Shown here piece by piece: positions 1-8,740 of a stretch of DNA of 45,134 nucleotides. The translations under genes were made by a program, and so were the position numbers. The DNA comes from an uncultured Alcaligenaceae bacterium. Its GTDB lineage: Bacteria; Pseudomonadota; Gammaproteobacteria; Burkholderiales; Burkholderiaceae_B. The stretch's first letter is position 1, and each line of letters begins with the position of its first letter. The DNA lies in assembly GCA_937908115.1 (NCBI GenBank), contig CALEQZ010000038.1, positions 1 to 45,134 on the forward strand. The letters are read 5' to 3'. The notes under the pieces are model-generated. The model ran no database searches. It saw only the letters and a list, made by a program, of their open reading frames with translations, and was not told where the DNA came from.

Positions 1-532
1 CGGCCGAGCGCGCGGCCAATCGCGCCTCGGCCCGCTCGCGTTCGCGCTGCAGCCGGCGCTTGCGAAACGCGTGGCGCTGGCGCGCCCGTGCGGCATCGTC
101 GGCCGTCCACGCGCGCGGCGGCTCGACCGGGCGCATGGCGATGCAGTCGACCGGGCAAGGCGGCAGGCAGAGCTCGCAGCCGGTGCACAGGTCCGGGATG
201 ACGGTGTGCATGCGCTTGTTGGCGCCGGCGATGGCGTCCACCGGGCAGGCCGCGATGCACAGGGTGCAGCCGATGCAATGGCGCTCGTCGATCACGGCCA
301 CGGCAAGCGGCCCATGCTTGCCGCGGCTTTCATCCAGCGGCAGCGGATCCTGGCCCAGCAGGCGGGCCAGCGCCGCTATGCCCGCGTCGCCGCCCGGGGG
401 ACAGCGGTTGATCGGCGCTTCGCCGCGGGCGATGGCCTGCGCGTAAGGGCGGCAGCCGTCATAGCCGCACTTGGTGCACTGGGTTTGCGGCAGCAGCGCA
501 TCGATGCGCTCGACGAGGGAAGGGTCAGGCAT
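1..532 (-). CDS. rnfB: RnfB-like iron-sulfur protein (C-terminus cut by window edge)
   Basis: The reading frame begins MPDPSLVERIDALLPQTQC and runs off the left edge, so about 177 residues are visible. It shows an N-terminal cluster site (Cys19, Cys22, Cys27, Cys44) of the RnfB type, then two bacterial ferredoxin [4Fe-4S] motifs, CIGCTLCIAACP (Cys86-Cys96) and CTGCELCLPPCP (Cys116-Cys126), followed by a basic Arg-rich tail. Known RnfB proteins carry electrons in the membrane Rnf complex and start with a transmembrane helix. Here the helix is absent and no other rnf subunit is in view, so I infer a soluble electron carrier of the stand-alone RnfB type common in Burkholderiales. The PHA depolymerase gene upstream on the same strand ends 50 bases before it. 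Family assignment is firm; the electron partner is unknown. Confidence 0.85.
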   Translation of the reverse strand, partial: MPDPSLVERIDALLPQTQCTKCGYDGCRPYAQAIARGEAPINRCPPGGDAGIAALARLLGQDPLPLDESRGKHGPLAVAVIDERHCIGCTLCIAACPVDAIAGANKRMHTVIPDLCTGCELCLPPCPVDCIAMRPVEPPRAWTADDAARARQRHAFRKRRLQRERERAEARLAARSA

Positions 533-582
533 GCAGGTGAAACACAGGCGGCGCGCCGGCGGCACATGGCGCGCCGCGGCGG

Positions 583-1821
583 TTAGCGGGCGCGCTGTTC
601 GGCCCGCCGGATGAACGCGGCGATTTTAGGATAGATCTGTTCGCGCCAGCGCCGCCCGCTGAAAATGCCATAGTGGCCGCATTGCTTGGCGATGTAGTGC
701 TGCTTGCGTGAGGCGGGTATGCCGCTGCACAGGTCCTGCGCGGCGCGCGTCTGGCCTTGGCCGGATATGTCGTCCAGCTCGCCTTCTATGGTCATCAGCG
801 CCGGGCGACGGATGTCTGCCGGGCGCACCCGCTGGCCGTCGATCTCCCAGGTGCCGTTGGGCAGCCGGAACTCCTGGAACACGATGCGGATGGTGTCCAG
901 GTAGAACTCTGCCGGCATGTCGAGCACGGCGTTGTATTCGTCGTAGAAGCGGCGGTGCGCCTCGGCGTCCTCGTCGTCACCGCGCAGCAGGTGCAGGTAG
1001 AAGTCGTAGTGCGACTTCAGGTGCCGGTCGGGGTTCATGGCCACGAACCCCGCGTGTTGCAGGAACCCCGGGTAGACGCGCCGCCCGGCGCCCGGATAGC
1101 GGGCGGGCACCGGGTGGATGAGGGTGTTTTCGAACCAACTGTAGGGGTGCGTGGTGGCCAGCTTGTTGACCTGTGTCGGCGCCTGCCGGGGATCGATGGG
1201 GCCGCCCATCATGATCATGCTGCGCGGCTGGCAGGGGTCGCCCGCCGATGCCATCAGCGAGACCGCGGCCAGCACCGGGACGGTGGGCTGGCAGACCGAC
1301 ATGACGTGGGTTTGCGGCCCGAGCTGGCGCAAAAAGGCCTGGACGTAGCGCACGTAGTCATCCAGGTGAAAGGGGCCTTCGGAGACCGGCACCATCCGCG
1401 CATCGACCCAGTCGGTGACGTAGATGTCGTTTTCGGGCAGCAGCGTGCGCACGGTGTCGCGCAGCAGCGTGGCATGGTGGCCCGACAGTGGCGCGACCAC
1501 CAGCAGCCGCGGCCCGGGATCGGCGCCGGCGGGCAGGTCGCGCTCGAAATGGATCAGCTTGCAGAAGGGCAGCTGCGCGACGACGCGCTCGGTGACCGGT
1601 ACGGCCTGGCCGGCCACCGTGGTCATCGGCAGGTTCCATGCCGGCTTGCTGTATTCCTTGCCCAGGCGGTGCAGCAGCTCATAGCCGGCCGCCAGCTGGC
1701 GCGATACGGGGGTGTAGGCCAGGGGGCTGTACGGGTGGGAGAACAGCTGCGAGCCCGCGCCGGTGAAGGCGGCCAATGGCGTCAGGAAGATCCGCTGCAG
1801 CTCGTGGAGCTGGTAAAGCAT
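583..1821 (-). CDS. phaZ: intracellular polyhydroxyalkanoate depolymerase
   Basis: This 412-residue protein matches the intracellular PHB depolymerases typified by Cupriavidus necator PhaZa1 in start (MLYQLHELQR) and length. It breaks down stored polyhydroxybutyrate in the cytoplasm as a reserve of carbon. The alpha/beta hydrolase nucleophile is the cysteine in VMSVCQPT (Cys177), as in PhaZa1 where Cys replaces the usual Ser; the probable acid is Asp350 or Asp351 in EGELDDISG and the base His383 in KQCGHYGIF. The start at 1821 is preceded by an AAGGGGA ribosome site. No PHA synthase or phasin gene lies nearby, so it appears to stand alone, which is common for this family in Bordetella-like genomes. 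Confidence 0.93.
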   Translation of the reverse strand: MLYQLHELQRIFLTPLAAFTGAGSQLFSHPYSPLAYTPVSRQLAAGYELLHRLGKEYSKPAWNLPMTTVAGQAVPVTERVVAQLPFCKLIHFERDLPAGADPGPRLLVVAPLSGHHATLLRDTVRTLLPENDIYVTDWVDARMVPVSEGPFHLDDYVRYVQAFLRQLGPQTHVMSVCQPTVPVLAAVSLMASAGDPCQPRSMIMMGGPIDPRQAPTQVNKLATTHPYSWFENTLIHPVPARYPGAGRRVYPGFLQHAGFVAMNPDRHLKSHYDFYLHLLRGDDEDAEAHRRFYDEYNAVLDMPAEFYLDTIRIVFQEFRLPNGTWEIDGQRVRPADIRRPALMTIEGELDDISGQGQTRAAQDLCSGIPASRKQHYIAKQCGHYGIFSGRRWREQIYPKIAAFIRRAEQRAR

Positions 1822-1923
1822 GTGGGTTCCCCTTCTGGGTGGTGCGCGGCAATTATTGCGCCTTCATCCGGCTTTTCCAAATCGTGCCCGGGCATTTGGC
1901 GCGGGGCGGGCGCGCCGCGGCCG

Positions 1924-2706
1924 TCACCAGTAGTTTTCGACTGCCAGGTTGCCGGGCACGCCGCGGCGGCCGGGCGCGAAGCCGCGGGCGGCCAATAGCT
2001 TGCGGGCGTCGGCGACCATCCCCGGGTTGCCGCAAAGCATGACCCGCGACCGTTCGGGGTCGAGCGCCGCGCCGGCCAGCGCCTCGAGCCGGCCGTCGGC
2101 CAGCAGCGTGGTCAGCCGCGCGACGGGCTTGCCAGGCAGCGCCTCGCGGCTGGCCACCGGCAGGTAAACCAGCTGGCCGGGCGTCATGCCGGGAAAGTCC
2201 CGGGGCTGCTCCAGCGCATCACGGTAGGCGAGCTCGTCGCCCGTGCGCACGCCATGGACGACGAAGATGCGCTTGTAGTCGCGCCAGGTGGCCGGGTCGC
2301 GCAGCATGGACAGGTAGGCCGACAGGCCCGTGCCGGATGCGATCAGCCAGAGGTCGTCGGCCGGCGTAAAGCGCGCCAGCGTCAGGAAGCCGAATGCGGT
2401 CTTGTCCAGGTAAAGCCGGTCGCCCGGCGCCAGCCGCGCCAGCAGCGGACTGAACTGTCCGTCGGGCACGACCACCGAATAGAACTCCAGCCAGGGGTCG
2501 GCCGGCCCCGAGACCATGGAGTAGGCGCGCCAGACCGAAGGTGGGGCGTCGGGCGCGGCGTCGGCCGCGGGCAGCCCCAGGCGCGCGAACTGGCCGGCCT
2601 CGAAGGCATAGCCTTCGGGCCGCGTCGTGCGCAGGGAAAACAGCTTGCCGGGCAGCCAGTCGGTGCGGGCGGTGACGGCAACTTCGGTGTACTTGGAGTC
2701 GGCCAT
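1924..2706 (-). CDS. fpr: ferredoxin--NADP+ reductase
   Basis: A 260-residue FAD enzyme that passes electrons between NADPH and ferredoxin or flavodoxin in the cytoplasm. The FAD-binding motif RAYSMVS sits at residues 60-66 and the NADP-binding GTGLSAYLSML begins near residue 125; the chain ends in NLAVENYW, with the C-terminal aromatic residue typical of bacterial Fpr that stacks on the flavin. It lies 34 bases downstream of the ferredoxin gene fdxA on the same strand, a natural donor-acceptor pair and probably one transcript. I see no good Shine-Dalgarno before the ATG at 2706, so translation may depend on the upstream gene. Length and motifs agree with the subclass found in beta- and gamma-proteobacteria. 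Confidence 0.94.
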   Translation of the reverse strand: MADSKYTEVAVTARTDWLPGKLFSLRTTRPEGYAFEAGQFARLGLPAADAAPDAPPSVWRAYSMVSGPADPWLEFYSVVVPDGQFSPLLARLAPGDRLYLDKTAFGFLTLARFTPADDLWLIASGTGLSAYLSMLRDPATWRDYKRIFVVHGVRTGDELAYRDALEQPRDFPGMTPGQLVYLPVASREALPGKPVARLTTLLADGRLEALAGAALDPERSRVMLCGNPGMVADARKLLAARGFAPGRRGVPGNLAVENYW

Positions 2707-2740
2707 CGGGGGCTGCGCGTCGGGCGTCGCCGCCGTGGTG

Positions 2741-3064
2741 TCAGCGCTCCAGGTACTTCAGCTTGTCGGGCACGCCGTTCCATTGGTCGGCATCGGGCAG
2801 CGGCTCCTTGGAGCGCGTGATGCTTTGGAACTGCGGCGCCAGTTCGGCGTTCAGGGCGATGAACTTGAGCTGGTCCTGGGGGACGTCTTCCTCGGCGAAG
2901 ATGGCGTTGGCCGGGCATTCCGGGATACAGACCGCGCAGTCGATGCACTCGTCCGGGTCGATTACCAGAAAGTTCGGGCCTTCACGGAAGCAGTCGACGG
3001 GACAGACGTCGACGCAGTCGGTGAATTTGCACTTGATGCAGTTTTCGGTAACGACGTGGGTCAT
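2741..3064 (-). CDS. fdxA: 7Fe-8S ferredoxin FdxA
   Basis: A 107-residue seven-iron ferredoxin. The N-terminal CIKCKFTDCVDVCPVDCF and the later CIDCAVCIPECP supply the cysteines for one [3Fe-4S] and one [4Fe-4S] cluster; the acidic tail of about 50 residues with KLKYLER at the end is usual for FdxA. It is a small soluble electron carrier. The gene precedes the ferredoxin reductase gene by 34 bases, suggesting that the two are made together and work together. It is divergent from pncB across a 144-base gap that must hold both promoters. Confidence 0.95.
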   Translation of the reverse strand: MTHVVTENCIKCKFTDCVDVCPVDCFREGPNFLVIDPDECIDCAVCIPECPANAIFAEEDVPQDQLKFIALNAELAPQFQSITRSKEPLPDADQWNGVPDKLKYLER

Positions 3065-3208
3065 GCGCGGGCTCCAGGCCTCGGAATATCTTGGGCAATC
3101 CTGTGGATTTTACCCAATGCGCCGAGGGTGAGCCGGCATAACCCCGGCGGCTGTAGTGCCGTGCGACGGCCGCCCGCCCATGCTATGGTTTGGGAAAAAC
3201 CGCTAGCC

Positions 3209-4384
3209 ATGATCATCCAATCGCTGCTCGATACCGACCTGTATAAATTCACGATGATGCAGGTCGTGCTGCATCATTTTCCGGCGGCCCAGGTCGAATA
3301 TCGCTACAAATGCCGTACGCCCGGGGTGAACCTGCGGCCGTACCTGGACGAGATCCGCGAGGAAATCCACGCGCTGTGCCAGCTGCGCTTCACTGAGCAG
3401 GAGCTGGCCTACTTGGGCAGCCTCAGGTTCATCAAGAGCGATTTCGTCGATTTCCTCGGCCTGTTCCACTTGCCCGAGAAGTGCATATTCATCGGCGAGG
3501 GCGAGCAACCCGGCGAGATCTCCATCACCGTCAAGGGCCCGTGGCTGCATACGATCCTGTTCGAGATCCCGGTACTGGCCATCGTCAACGAGGTCTATTT
3601 CCGCAATACGACCCGCGATCCGGATTGGGACGAGGCGCGCGCGCGGCTGCAGGCCAAGATCAAAATGGTCAAGGACGAGCCAGGCATCGCGCATTTCCGC
3701 GTCGCCGACTACGGCACGCGCCGGCGGTTTTCCCGACAGTGGCACGAGGAGGTCGTGCGCACCCTGAAGGAGCAGATGGGCGAGTACTTTGCCGGCACGA
3801 GCAATGTCGACCTGGCCATGCGCAACGGCGTGCTGCCCCTGGGCACCATGGGGCACGAGTACTTGCAGGCCTGCCAGGCACTCGGGCCGCGCCTGCGCGA
3901 TTCGCAGGTGTTCGCGCTGGAGACCTGGGCGCGCGAATATCGCGGCGACCTGGGCATCGCGCTATCCGATGTCTACGGGCTGGATGCGTTCCTGCGCGAT
4001 TTCGACATGTATTTCTGCAAGCTCTTCGACGGCGCGCGCCACGATTCGGGCGACCCCTTCGTTTGGGGCGAGCGCCTGTTGGCGCACTACGAGGCCAACC
4101 GCGTGGATCCGCGCACCAAGACGCTGGTGTTTTCGGATGCGCTGACCTTTCCGTTGGCCATTGAACTGGCCCGGCGCTTCGCCGGCCGCTGCAAGCTGTC
4201 GTTTGGCATCGGCACCAACCTGACCAATGACCTGGGATACCAGCCGTTGCAGATCGTCATGAAGATGGTCCGCTGCAACGGCCAACCCGTGGCGAAGGTG
4301 TCCGATTCGCCGGAAAAGACCATGTGCGACGATCCCGCCTACCTGGCCTACCTGCGTCAGGTATTCGACTTGCCTGCCGCGTAA
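3209..4384 (+). CDS. pncB: nicotinate phosphoribosyltransferase
   Basis: A 391-residue enzyme of NAD salvage that joins nicotinate to PRPP, with ATP hydrolysis, to give nicotinate mononucleotide. Recognisable blocks are the start MIIQSLLDTDLYKFTM, DYGTRRRFS at 168-176, and LGTMGHEYLQ with His216, probably the histidine that is phosphorylated in the enterobacterial enzyme. The phosphoribosyl-binding SFGIGTNLTND lies in the C-terminal third. The ATG at 3209 is chosen because the family begins there; the open frame extends far upstream but without homology. The ribosome site is weak (GGGAAAAA about 10 bases away). Transcribed away from fdxA. Confidence 0.94.
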   Translation: MIIQSLLDTDLYKFTMMQVVLHHFPAAQVEYRYKCRTPGVNLRPYLDEIREEIHALCQLRFTEQELAYLGSLRFIKSDFVDFLGLFHLPEKCIFIGEGEQPGEISITVKGPWLHTILFEIPVLAIVNEVYFRNTTRDPDWDEARARLQAKIKMVKDEPGIAHFRVADYGTRRRFSRQWHEEVVRTLKEQMGEYFAGTSNVDLAMRNGVLPLGTMGHEYLQACQALGPRLRDSQVFALETWAREYRGDLGIALSDVYGLDAFLRDFDMYFCKLFDGARHDSGDPFVWGERLLAHYEANRVDPRTKTLVFSDALTFPLAIELARRFAGRCKLSFGIGTNLTNDLGYQPLQIVMKMVRCNGQPVAKVSDSPEKTMCDDPAYLAYLRQVFDLPAA

Positions 4385-4413
4385 GCCGCCGTGGGCGTTT
4401 CCGCCGCTTCGGC

Positions 4414-4438
4414 CCGGCGCCGCGCTGCGGCGCGCCGG
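4414..4438 (+). terminator. G+C-rich hairpin after pncB
   Basis: An inverted repeat (CCGG-CGCCGC, loop GCT, GCGGCG, two-base bulge, CCGG) lies 30 bases past the pncB stop and ends 38 bases before the RidA-family gene. It has no T-run, so it is at best a weak or Rho-assisted terminator, or an mRNA 3' stabiliser. Confidence 0.3.
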
Positions 4439-4476
4439 CAACGGATCCGACCGGCTTTCAACACTGAAGGAAGACC

Positions 4477-4827
4477 ATGAGCATCAAACGCTTCAACGTC
4501 GAAAAACGCCTGTCCGACATGGCCGTCTATAACGGCGTGGCCTACCTGGCCGGCCAGGTGCCCGATGACCCCACCCAGGACATCACCGGCCAAACCCGCC
4601 AGGTGCTGGCCACGATCGACAAGCTGCTGGCCGAGGCCGGCACCGACAAGAGCCGCATCCTGATGGCCCAGATCTTCCTGGCCAACATGAAGGAATTCGA
4701 CGGCATGAACAAGGCTTGGGACGAATGGGTCGCGCCCGGCAATTCGCCTCCCCGCGCCACCGTGGAGTCGCGCCTGGCCAACCCCGACTACAAGGTGGAG
4801 ATCGTCGTTACGGCCGCGGTGGGCTGA
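4477..4827 (+). CDS. RidA/YjgF/Rid family protein
   Basis: A 116-residue Rid-family protein. True RidA members hydrolyse reactive enamine/imine intermediates released by PLP enzymes. The family signature is seen in VAYLAGQVPDDP, in QIFLANMKEFDGMNKAWDEW and in the C-terminal PPRATVESRL, where Arg93 lines up with the catalytic arginine (Arg105 of E. coli RidA). It belongs to the shorter subgroup often named after YoaB/YjgH rather than being a clear RidA orthologue, so I give no symbol. GAAGGAAG provides a good ribosome site. No close neighbour explains a specific substrate. Confidence 0.85.
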   Translation: MSIKRFNVEKRLSDMAVYNGVAYLAGQVPDDPTQDITGQTRQVLATIDKLLAEAGTDKSRILMAQIFLANMKEFDGMNKAWDEWVAPGNSPPRATVESRLANPDYKVEIVVTAAVG

Positions 4828-4845
4828 CGGTACGCTAGCCAGTCA

Positions 4846-4884
4846 GCCGGCAAGGCGCGCCAGGCGCCTGACGGCTTTGCCGGC
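4846..4884. terminator. hairpin between convergent genes
   Basis: GCCGGCAAGGC (4846-4856) pairs with GCTTTGCCGGC (4874-4884), 11 pairs with one G-T wobble, around a 17-base loop that can itself fold. It sits between the converging RidA-family and flavodoxin-like genes, a fitting place for a shared terminator, but there is no T-run on either side. Confidence 0.4.
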
Positions 4885-4912
4885 CTGGGCCGGGCGCCGG
4901 TGCCGCATGGCA

Positions 4913-5428
4913 TCAAATGCCGATCAGCACCGTGGCCGCTAGCAGCCCGCCCAGTTCTTCGCATTGCGCCCGCACGTCGGGCGCAATCGTTTTGGGCGCC
5001 AGGATTTGCGCGGGCGCTTGCGCGCCGTTGCGCGCGATCAGCGGTGGGGCGGCCTGGCGCAGCCGCCAGCCGGTGCAGATGCGTTCGATCTGCCGCGCCG
5101 CACCCGTGCCGTCGGTCCCGGCCGCGATCGCCAGCGCGTACGGTCGGCCGGCGACGCGGTCCAGTACCTCGTAGTAGCAGCGGTCGAAGAATTCCTTCAT
5201 GGCCCCGCTGACGCTGCCCAGGTTCTCGGGGGCACAGAAAAGATAGCCCTGGGCGTCGAGGACGTCGTCGCAGCCGGCCTCATCCGCAGGCAGGCTGCGC
5301 ACGTCCAGCGCCATGGCCAGATCCAGGGTGACGGCGGCCTGTTGCGCCCCATGGGCCAGCGCCTGCGCCATTTGCCGCGCGGCGCCGGTGCGGCTGTGCC
5401 AGACGATGAGCAGCCTGGCCCGGCTCAT
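4913..5428 (-). CDS. flavodoxin-like / NADPH-dependent FMN protein
   Basis: A 171-residue flavodoxin-fold protein. The N-terminal strand and loop LLIVWHSRTGAARQM resemble the phosphate-binding loop for FMN, and FCAPENLGSVSGAMKEFFDR is the second conserved block of flavodoxin-like NAD(P)H oxidoreductases. Role inferred: small cytoplasmic flavoprotein in electron transfer or quinone/FMN reduction; the partner is unknown. The start at 5428 is fixed by an ATGA overlap with the stop of the upstream mtfA-like gene, which implies translational coupling; a longer open frame upstream runs inside mtfA and is not needed. Confidence 0.8.
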   Translation of the reverse strand: MSRARLLIVWHSRTGAARQMAQALAHGAQQAAVTLDLAMALDVRSLPADEAGCDDVLDAQGYLFCAPENLGSVSGAMKEFFDRCYYEVLDRVAGRPYALAIAAGTDGTGAARQIERICTGWRLRQAAPPLIARNGAQAPAQILAPKTIAPDVRAQCEELGGLLAATVLIGI

Positions 5429-6339
5429 GGCCGTTGCCGGCCGGCGGGTTCGGTGCCGGCCAGGGCAGGGTCGCCGCTCGGACGGTGCGTCGGCCCCTCT
5501 TCGCTGGCCAGGCGGGCAAGCGGGTCCTGCCGATAGTAGGCGGCCAGCAGCGCGTACCAATCAGGTAGGCCCGCCGCCAGCGCCTGCGGGGCGGTGAAGA
5601 AGCTTTCCGAGCTGACGGCGAAGAATTCCGCTTCGTCGGTGGCGGCGTAGGGGTCCAGGGGCAGCCGGGCGTACCAGGGGTCGGCTTCGGGGCTTTCCGG
5701 ATCCACGTCGGGCGGAATGGATGCTTCGACCTCCTCCAGGGCCTGGACGAATGTATCCAGGCTGGACGCCAGGACTTGGCGCCACAGGCGTGGCGACAGG
5801 TCGGGACGGCCGTCCAGGGCGGGCATGCCGTCGGCCTGGCCCGACTGCAGGTCCAGCTTGTGGGCGAATTCGTGGATGACCACGTTGTAGGCGTGCACGG
5901 ACCCGGGTTGATCGGTCTCCCAGGACAGGATGACCGGGCCGCCGTCCCACGCTTCGCCTGCGGCCTCTTCGATGTATTCGTGCACTACGCCGGCCTCGTC
6001 CTCGCGGCGGCGGGGGATGCGAAAACCGCCGGGGTAGACGATGATTTCCTCCCAGCCCTCGTACAACGACGGGGGCAGCCGCAGGATGGGCAGCGCGGCC
6101 TGCGCAGCGATGGCCAGCCGCTCGTAGTCGGTCAGCGCCATCCCGCGCGCCCCGTTCATCGTCTTGCTGGCCAGCACCCAGGCGGTGCGTGCCAGCAGCT
6201 GCTGCGCATCCTGCGGATCCGGAAGGTCCAGGAAAGGAAAGGCCTGCAGCACCCGCGCCCACAGCTCGGGCGGGATGCGGGCTTGCATGTCTGCGACGGC
6301 GCGGCGTCCGGCGCCCGCGCCTTTGAGCCAGCGCAGCAT
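5425..6339 (-). CDS. mtfA: MtfA-family zinc peptidase
   Basis: A 304-residue member of the MtfA (DgsA anti-repressor, DUF980) family. In E. coli MtfA binds the repressor Mlc and is a zinc aminopeptidase; here that role is inferred from homology only. The metal motif HEFAHKLD (His156, Glu157, His160) is intact, with the third ligand probably a glutamate in TDEAEFFAVSSE near 236-238. The start MLRWLKGAG at 6339 suits the family; the frame remains open upstream but overlaps the promoter zone shared with relA. The C-terminal extension rich in Pro and Gly is longer than in E. coli MtfA (265 residues). Its stop overlaps the next start as ATGA. Confidence 0.88.
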   Translation of the reverse strand: MLRWLKGAGAGRRAVADMQARIPPELWARVLQAFPFLDLPDPQDAQQLLARTAWVLASKTMNGARGMALTDYERLAIAAQAALPILRLPPSLYEGWEEIIVYPGGFRIPRRREDEAGVVHEYIEEAAGEAWDGGPVILSWETDQPGSVHAYNVVIHEFAHKLDLQSGQADGMPALDGRPDLSPRLWRQVLASSLDTFVQALEEVEASIPPDVDPESPEADPWYARLPLDPYAATDEAEFFAVSSESFFTAPQALAAGLPDWYALLAAYYRQDPLARLASEEGPTHRPSGDPALAGTEPAGRQRP

Positions 6340-6431
6340 GGCGGTACGATCCTCGACAAAAAAGGCCGGCACCGGCCGGCGGCATGGACTGGTGTAGAGT
6401 TTCAGCCAAGCATACCCGCACACTCGTTTTC

Positions 6432-8660
6432 ATGCCCGCGACACCCCCTGTTTCGACCGCAACGTCCTTGGACGCATGGCGAGAGGCCGTCGGCGCCGAC
6501 CTGGACGACGACGGCCGCCGCCTGGTATGGCGCGCATACGACTGGGCCGCGCCGCGCTTTGCCGGGCAGGCAGCCCCCACGGGCGAGCCGCTGCAACACC
6601 ACGGCGCCTGCGTGGCGCGCATCCTGGCCGGCCTGCATAGCGATGCGGCCAGCCGCGCAGCCGGGTTGCTGGCCGCCTTGCCGACCGATCTTTCCGCGCC
6701 GCCGCCGGCGCTGCGCGATGATCCGGTCGCGGTCGAGTTCGGCACCGAAATCGGCCGCCTGGTCCAGGGTGCCCGGGCACTGATACGGTTGGGCTATGTG
6801 GCGCGCCAGGCAAGCGACAGCGAGGCGGGCACCGGTGACCAGAAGGAAATGCTGCGCAAGATGCTGCTGGCCATGGCCGCCGACCTGCGCATTGTCCTGA
6901 TGCGGCTGGCCTCGCGCCTGCAGACGCTGCGCTGGTACGCCGAGAGCAAGGCACCCTGCGACCCGGATTTCGCGCGCGAAAGCCTGGACCTGTACGCGCC
7001 GCTGGCAAACCGGCTGGGGATCTGGCAGCTGAAGTGGGAGATCGAGGACTTGGCCTTCCGCTTCCTGGAGCCGGAAACCTACCGCAGCATCGCCCGGCGG
7101 CTCGAGGAAAAGCGCGTCGAGCGCGAGGCGTTCATCGCCGAGGCGGTCGCCCGCATGCGCGACGCGCTGGCGGCGGCCGGCATCCGCGCCGAGGTGTCCG
7201 GCCGGCCCAAGCACATCTACAGCATCTGGAACAAGATGCGCCTCAAGGGGCTGGATTTTTCCCAGCTCTACGACCTGCGCGCGCTTCGTGTCATCGTCGA
7301 TGACGTGCGCGACTGCTATTCGGCACTCAGCCAGGTGCACGCACTGTGGACGCCGCTGACCGAGGAATTCGACGACTACATCTCGCGGCCCAAGCCCAAC
7401 GGCTACCGGTCGCTGCACACCGTCGTGCGTGACGCCGACGGCAGGCCGTTCGAAGTCCAGATCCGCACCCACGAGATGCACCGCTTCGCCGAGTACGGGA
7501 TGGCCGCGCACTGGCGCTACAAGGAGGCTGGCCCGCGCGGCGGACAGGTCGCCGCGGCAAGCGACTACGACAGGCAGCTGGCGTGGATGCGGCAGCTACT
7601 GGCCTGGAATTCCGAAGTGGGCGCAGGCGCCGGCACGCCACCTGCGGGCGCGCAGCCCAAGCAGGACCGGATCTATGTGCTGACGCCGCAGGCGCGCGTC
7701 ATCGAGCTACCCGAAGGCGCCACGCCGGTGGATTTTGCCTACCACCTGCACACGGACCTGGGCCATCGCTGCCGCGGTGCCAAGGTCGACGGCCAGATGG
7801 TGCCGCTCAATACGCGCCTGGCCACCGGCCAGACGGTGGAGATCATCGCCGCCAAGGCGGGCGGCCCGTCGCGCGACTGGCTCAATCCGCAGTTGGGCTT
7901 CCTGGCCAGCGCCCGGGCCCGCGCCAAGGTGCGCCTGTGGTTCAACGCGATCGAGCTGCAGCAGCGCATCACCCAGGGGCAGGCGTTGGTCGAAAAGGAA
8001 CTGCAGCGCTTGGGCAAGACGGCGGTCAACCTGGAGCAGCTGGCGCAGCAGCTGGGTTTTGCACGGCCCGACGATTTGTACGTGGCGGTGGCCAAGGACG
8101 AGTTCAGCCTGCGCCATATCGACGCGTTGTTCAACCGCCCGGCTCAGGCCGCCGACACGCAGCCGCCGGAGTCGCTGGTCGTGCACGCCAGCCGCGCGGA
8201 CAGCGCCGAAAAGACGGGCAAGAGCGGCGTGCTGGTGGTCGGCGTGGATGCCTTGCTGACGCAGCTGGCGCGCTGCTGCCGCCCGGCGCCGCCCGACGCC
8301 ATCCGTGGCTTCGTCACGCGCGGGCGCGGCGTTTCCATCCACCGCAGCGATTGCGCGAGCTACGCCGCGCTGGCGCAGCGCCATCCCGAACGCACCATCG
8401 AGGTCGCCTGGGGCGACACTGGCGACACGGTCTATCCAGTGGACGTGGACGTGCGCGCCCACGACCGGCCCGGGCTGTTGCGTGATTTGTCCGAAGTGTT
8501 TGCCCGGCAGCGGCTGAACGTGGTGGGGGTCAACACGCAAAGCCGCCAATCGCTCGCCCACATGGTCTTTACCGTGGAAGTGCGCGATGGCGCGCAGCTG
8601 GCCCGGGTGCTGTCGGCAATTTCGGAAGTGCCCGGCGTGGCACAGGCACGCCGCCGCTAG
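6432..8660 (+). CDS. relA: (p)ppGpp synthetase RelA, monofunctional type
   Basis: About 742 residues with the order of a RelA/SpoT protein: degenerate hydrolase region (about 50-200), synthetase (about 250-365), TGS domain (about 415-475), a central Cys-containing segment (QLARCCRPAPPD) and a C-terminal ACT domain. The synthetase carries EFDD at 312-315, the signature of ribosome-dependent RelA, where bifunctional enzymes have RFKD. The hydrolase segment lacks the His-Asp pair (RAAGLLAALP in its place). It makes (p)ppGpp on starved ribosomes in the stringent response. Neither ATG 6432 nor the in-frame ATG 6384 has a clear ribosome site; I chose 6432. Divergent from mtfA across 92 bases. Confidence 0.93.
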   Translation: MPATPPVSTATSLDAWREAVGADLDDDGRRLVWRAYDWAAPRFAGQAAPTGEPLQHHGACVARILAGLHSDAASRAAGLLAALPTDLSAPPPALRDDPVAVEFGTEIGRLVQGARALIRLGYVARQASDSEAGTGDQKEMLRKMLLAMAADLRIVLMRLASRLQTLRWYAESKAPCDPDFARESLDLYAPLANRLGIWQLKWEIEDLAFRFLEPETYRSIARRLEEKRVEREAFIAEAVARMRDALAAAGIRAEVSGRPKHIYSIWNKMRLKGLDFSQLYDLRALRVIVDDVRDCYSALSQVHALWTPLTEEFDDYISRPKPNGYRSLHTVVRDADGRPFEVQIRTHEMHRFAEYGMAAHWRYKEAGPRGGQVAAASDYDRQLAWMRQLLAWNSEVGAGAGTPPAGAQPKQDRIYVLTPQARVIELPEGATPVDFAYHLHTDLGHRCRGAKVDGQMVPLNTRLATGQTVEIIAAKAGGPSRDWLNPQLGFLASARARAKVRLWFNAIELQQRITQGQALVEKELQRLGKTAVNLEQLAQQLGFARPDDLYVAVAKDEFSLRHIDALFNRPAQAADTQPPESLVVHASRADSAEKTGKSGVLVVGVDALLTQLARCCRPAPPDAIRGFVTRGRGVSIHRSDCASYAALAQRHPERTIEVAWGDTGDTVYPVDVDVRAHDRPGLLRDLSEVFARQRLNVVGVNTQSRQSLAHMVFTVEVRDGAQLARVLSAISEVPGVAQARRR

Positions 8661-8673
8661 TTGCCGCCGGGCG

Positions 8674-8705
8674 GTGCAGCCCGCCTGGCGCCGGGCGGAC
8701 TGCAC
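8674..8705 (+). terminator. hairpin after relA
   Basis: GTGCAGCCCGCC (8674-8685) pairs with GGGCGG and CTGCAC (8693-8705) with a single bulged A, loop of 7. It starts 14 bases past the relA stop. The following bases are only mildly T-rich (TACACTGTGTCTTT), so termination may be partial and argE may receive read-through. Confidence 0.45.
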
Positions 8706-8740
8706 TACACTGTGTCTTTACGTTACGCCTATCGCATCGT

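Noticed and set aside
757..1998. 413-residue plus-strand frame
   Set aside because: Antisense to the PHA depolymerase gene and of Val/Arg/Gly-rich composition without motifs.
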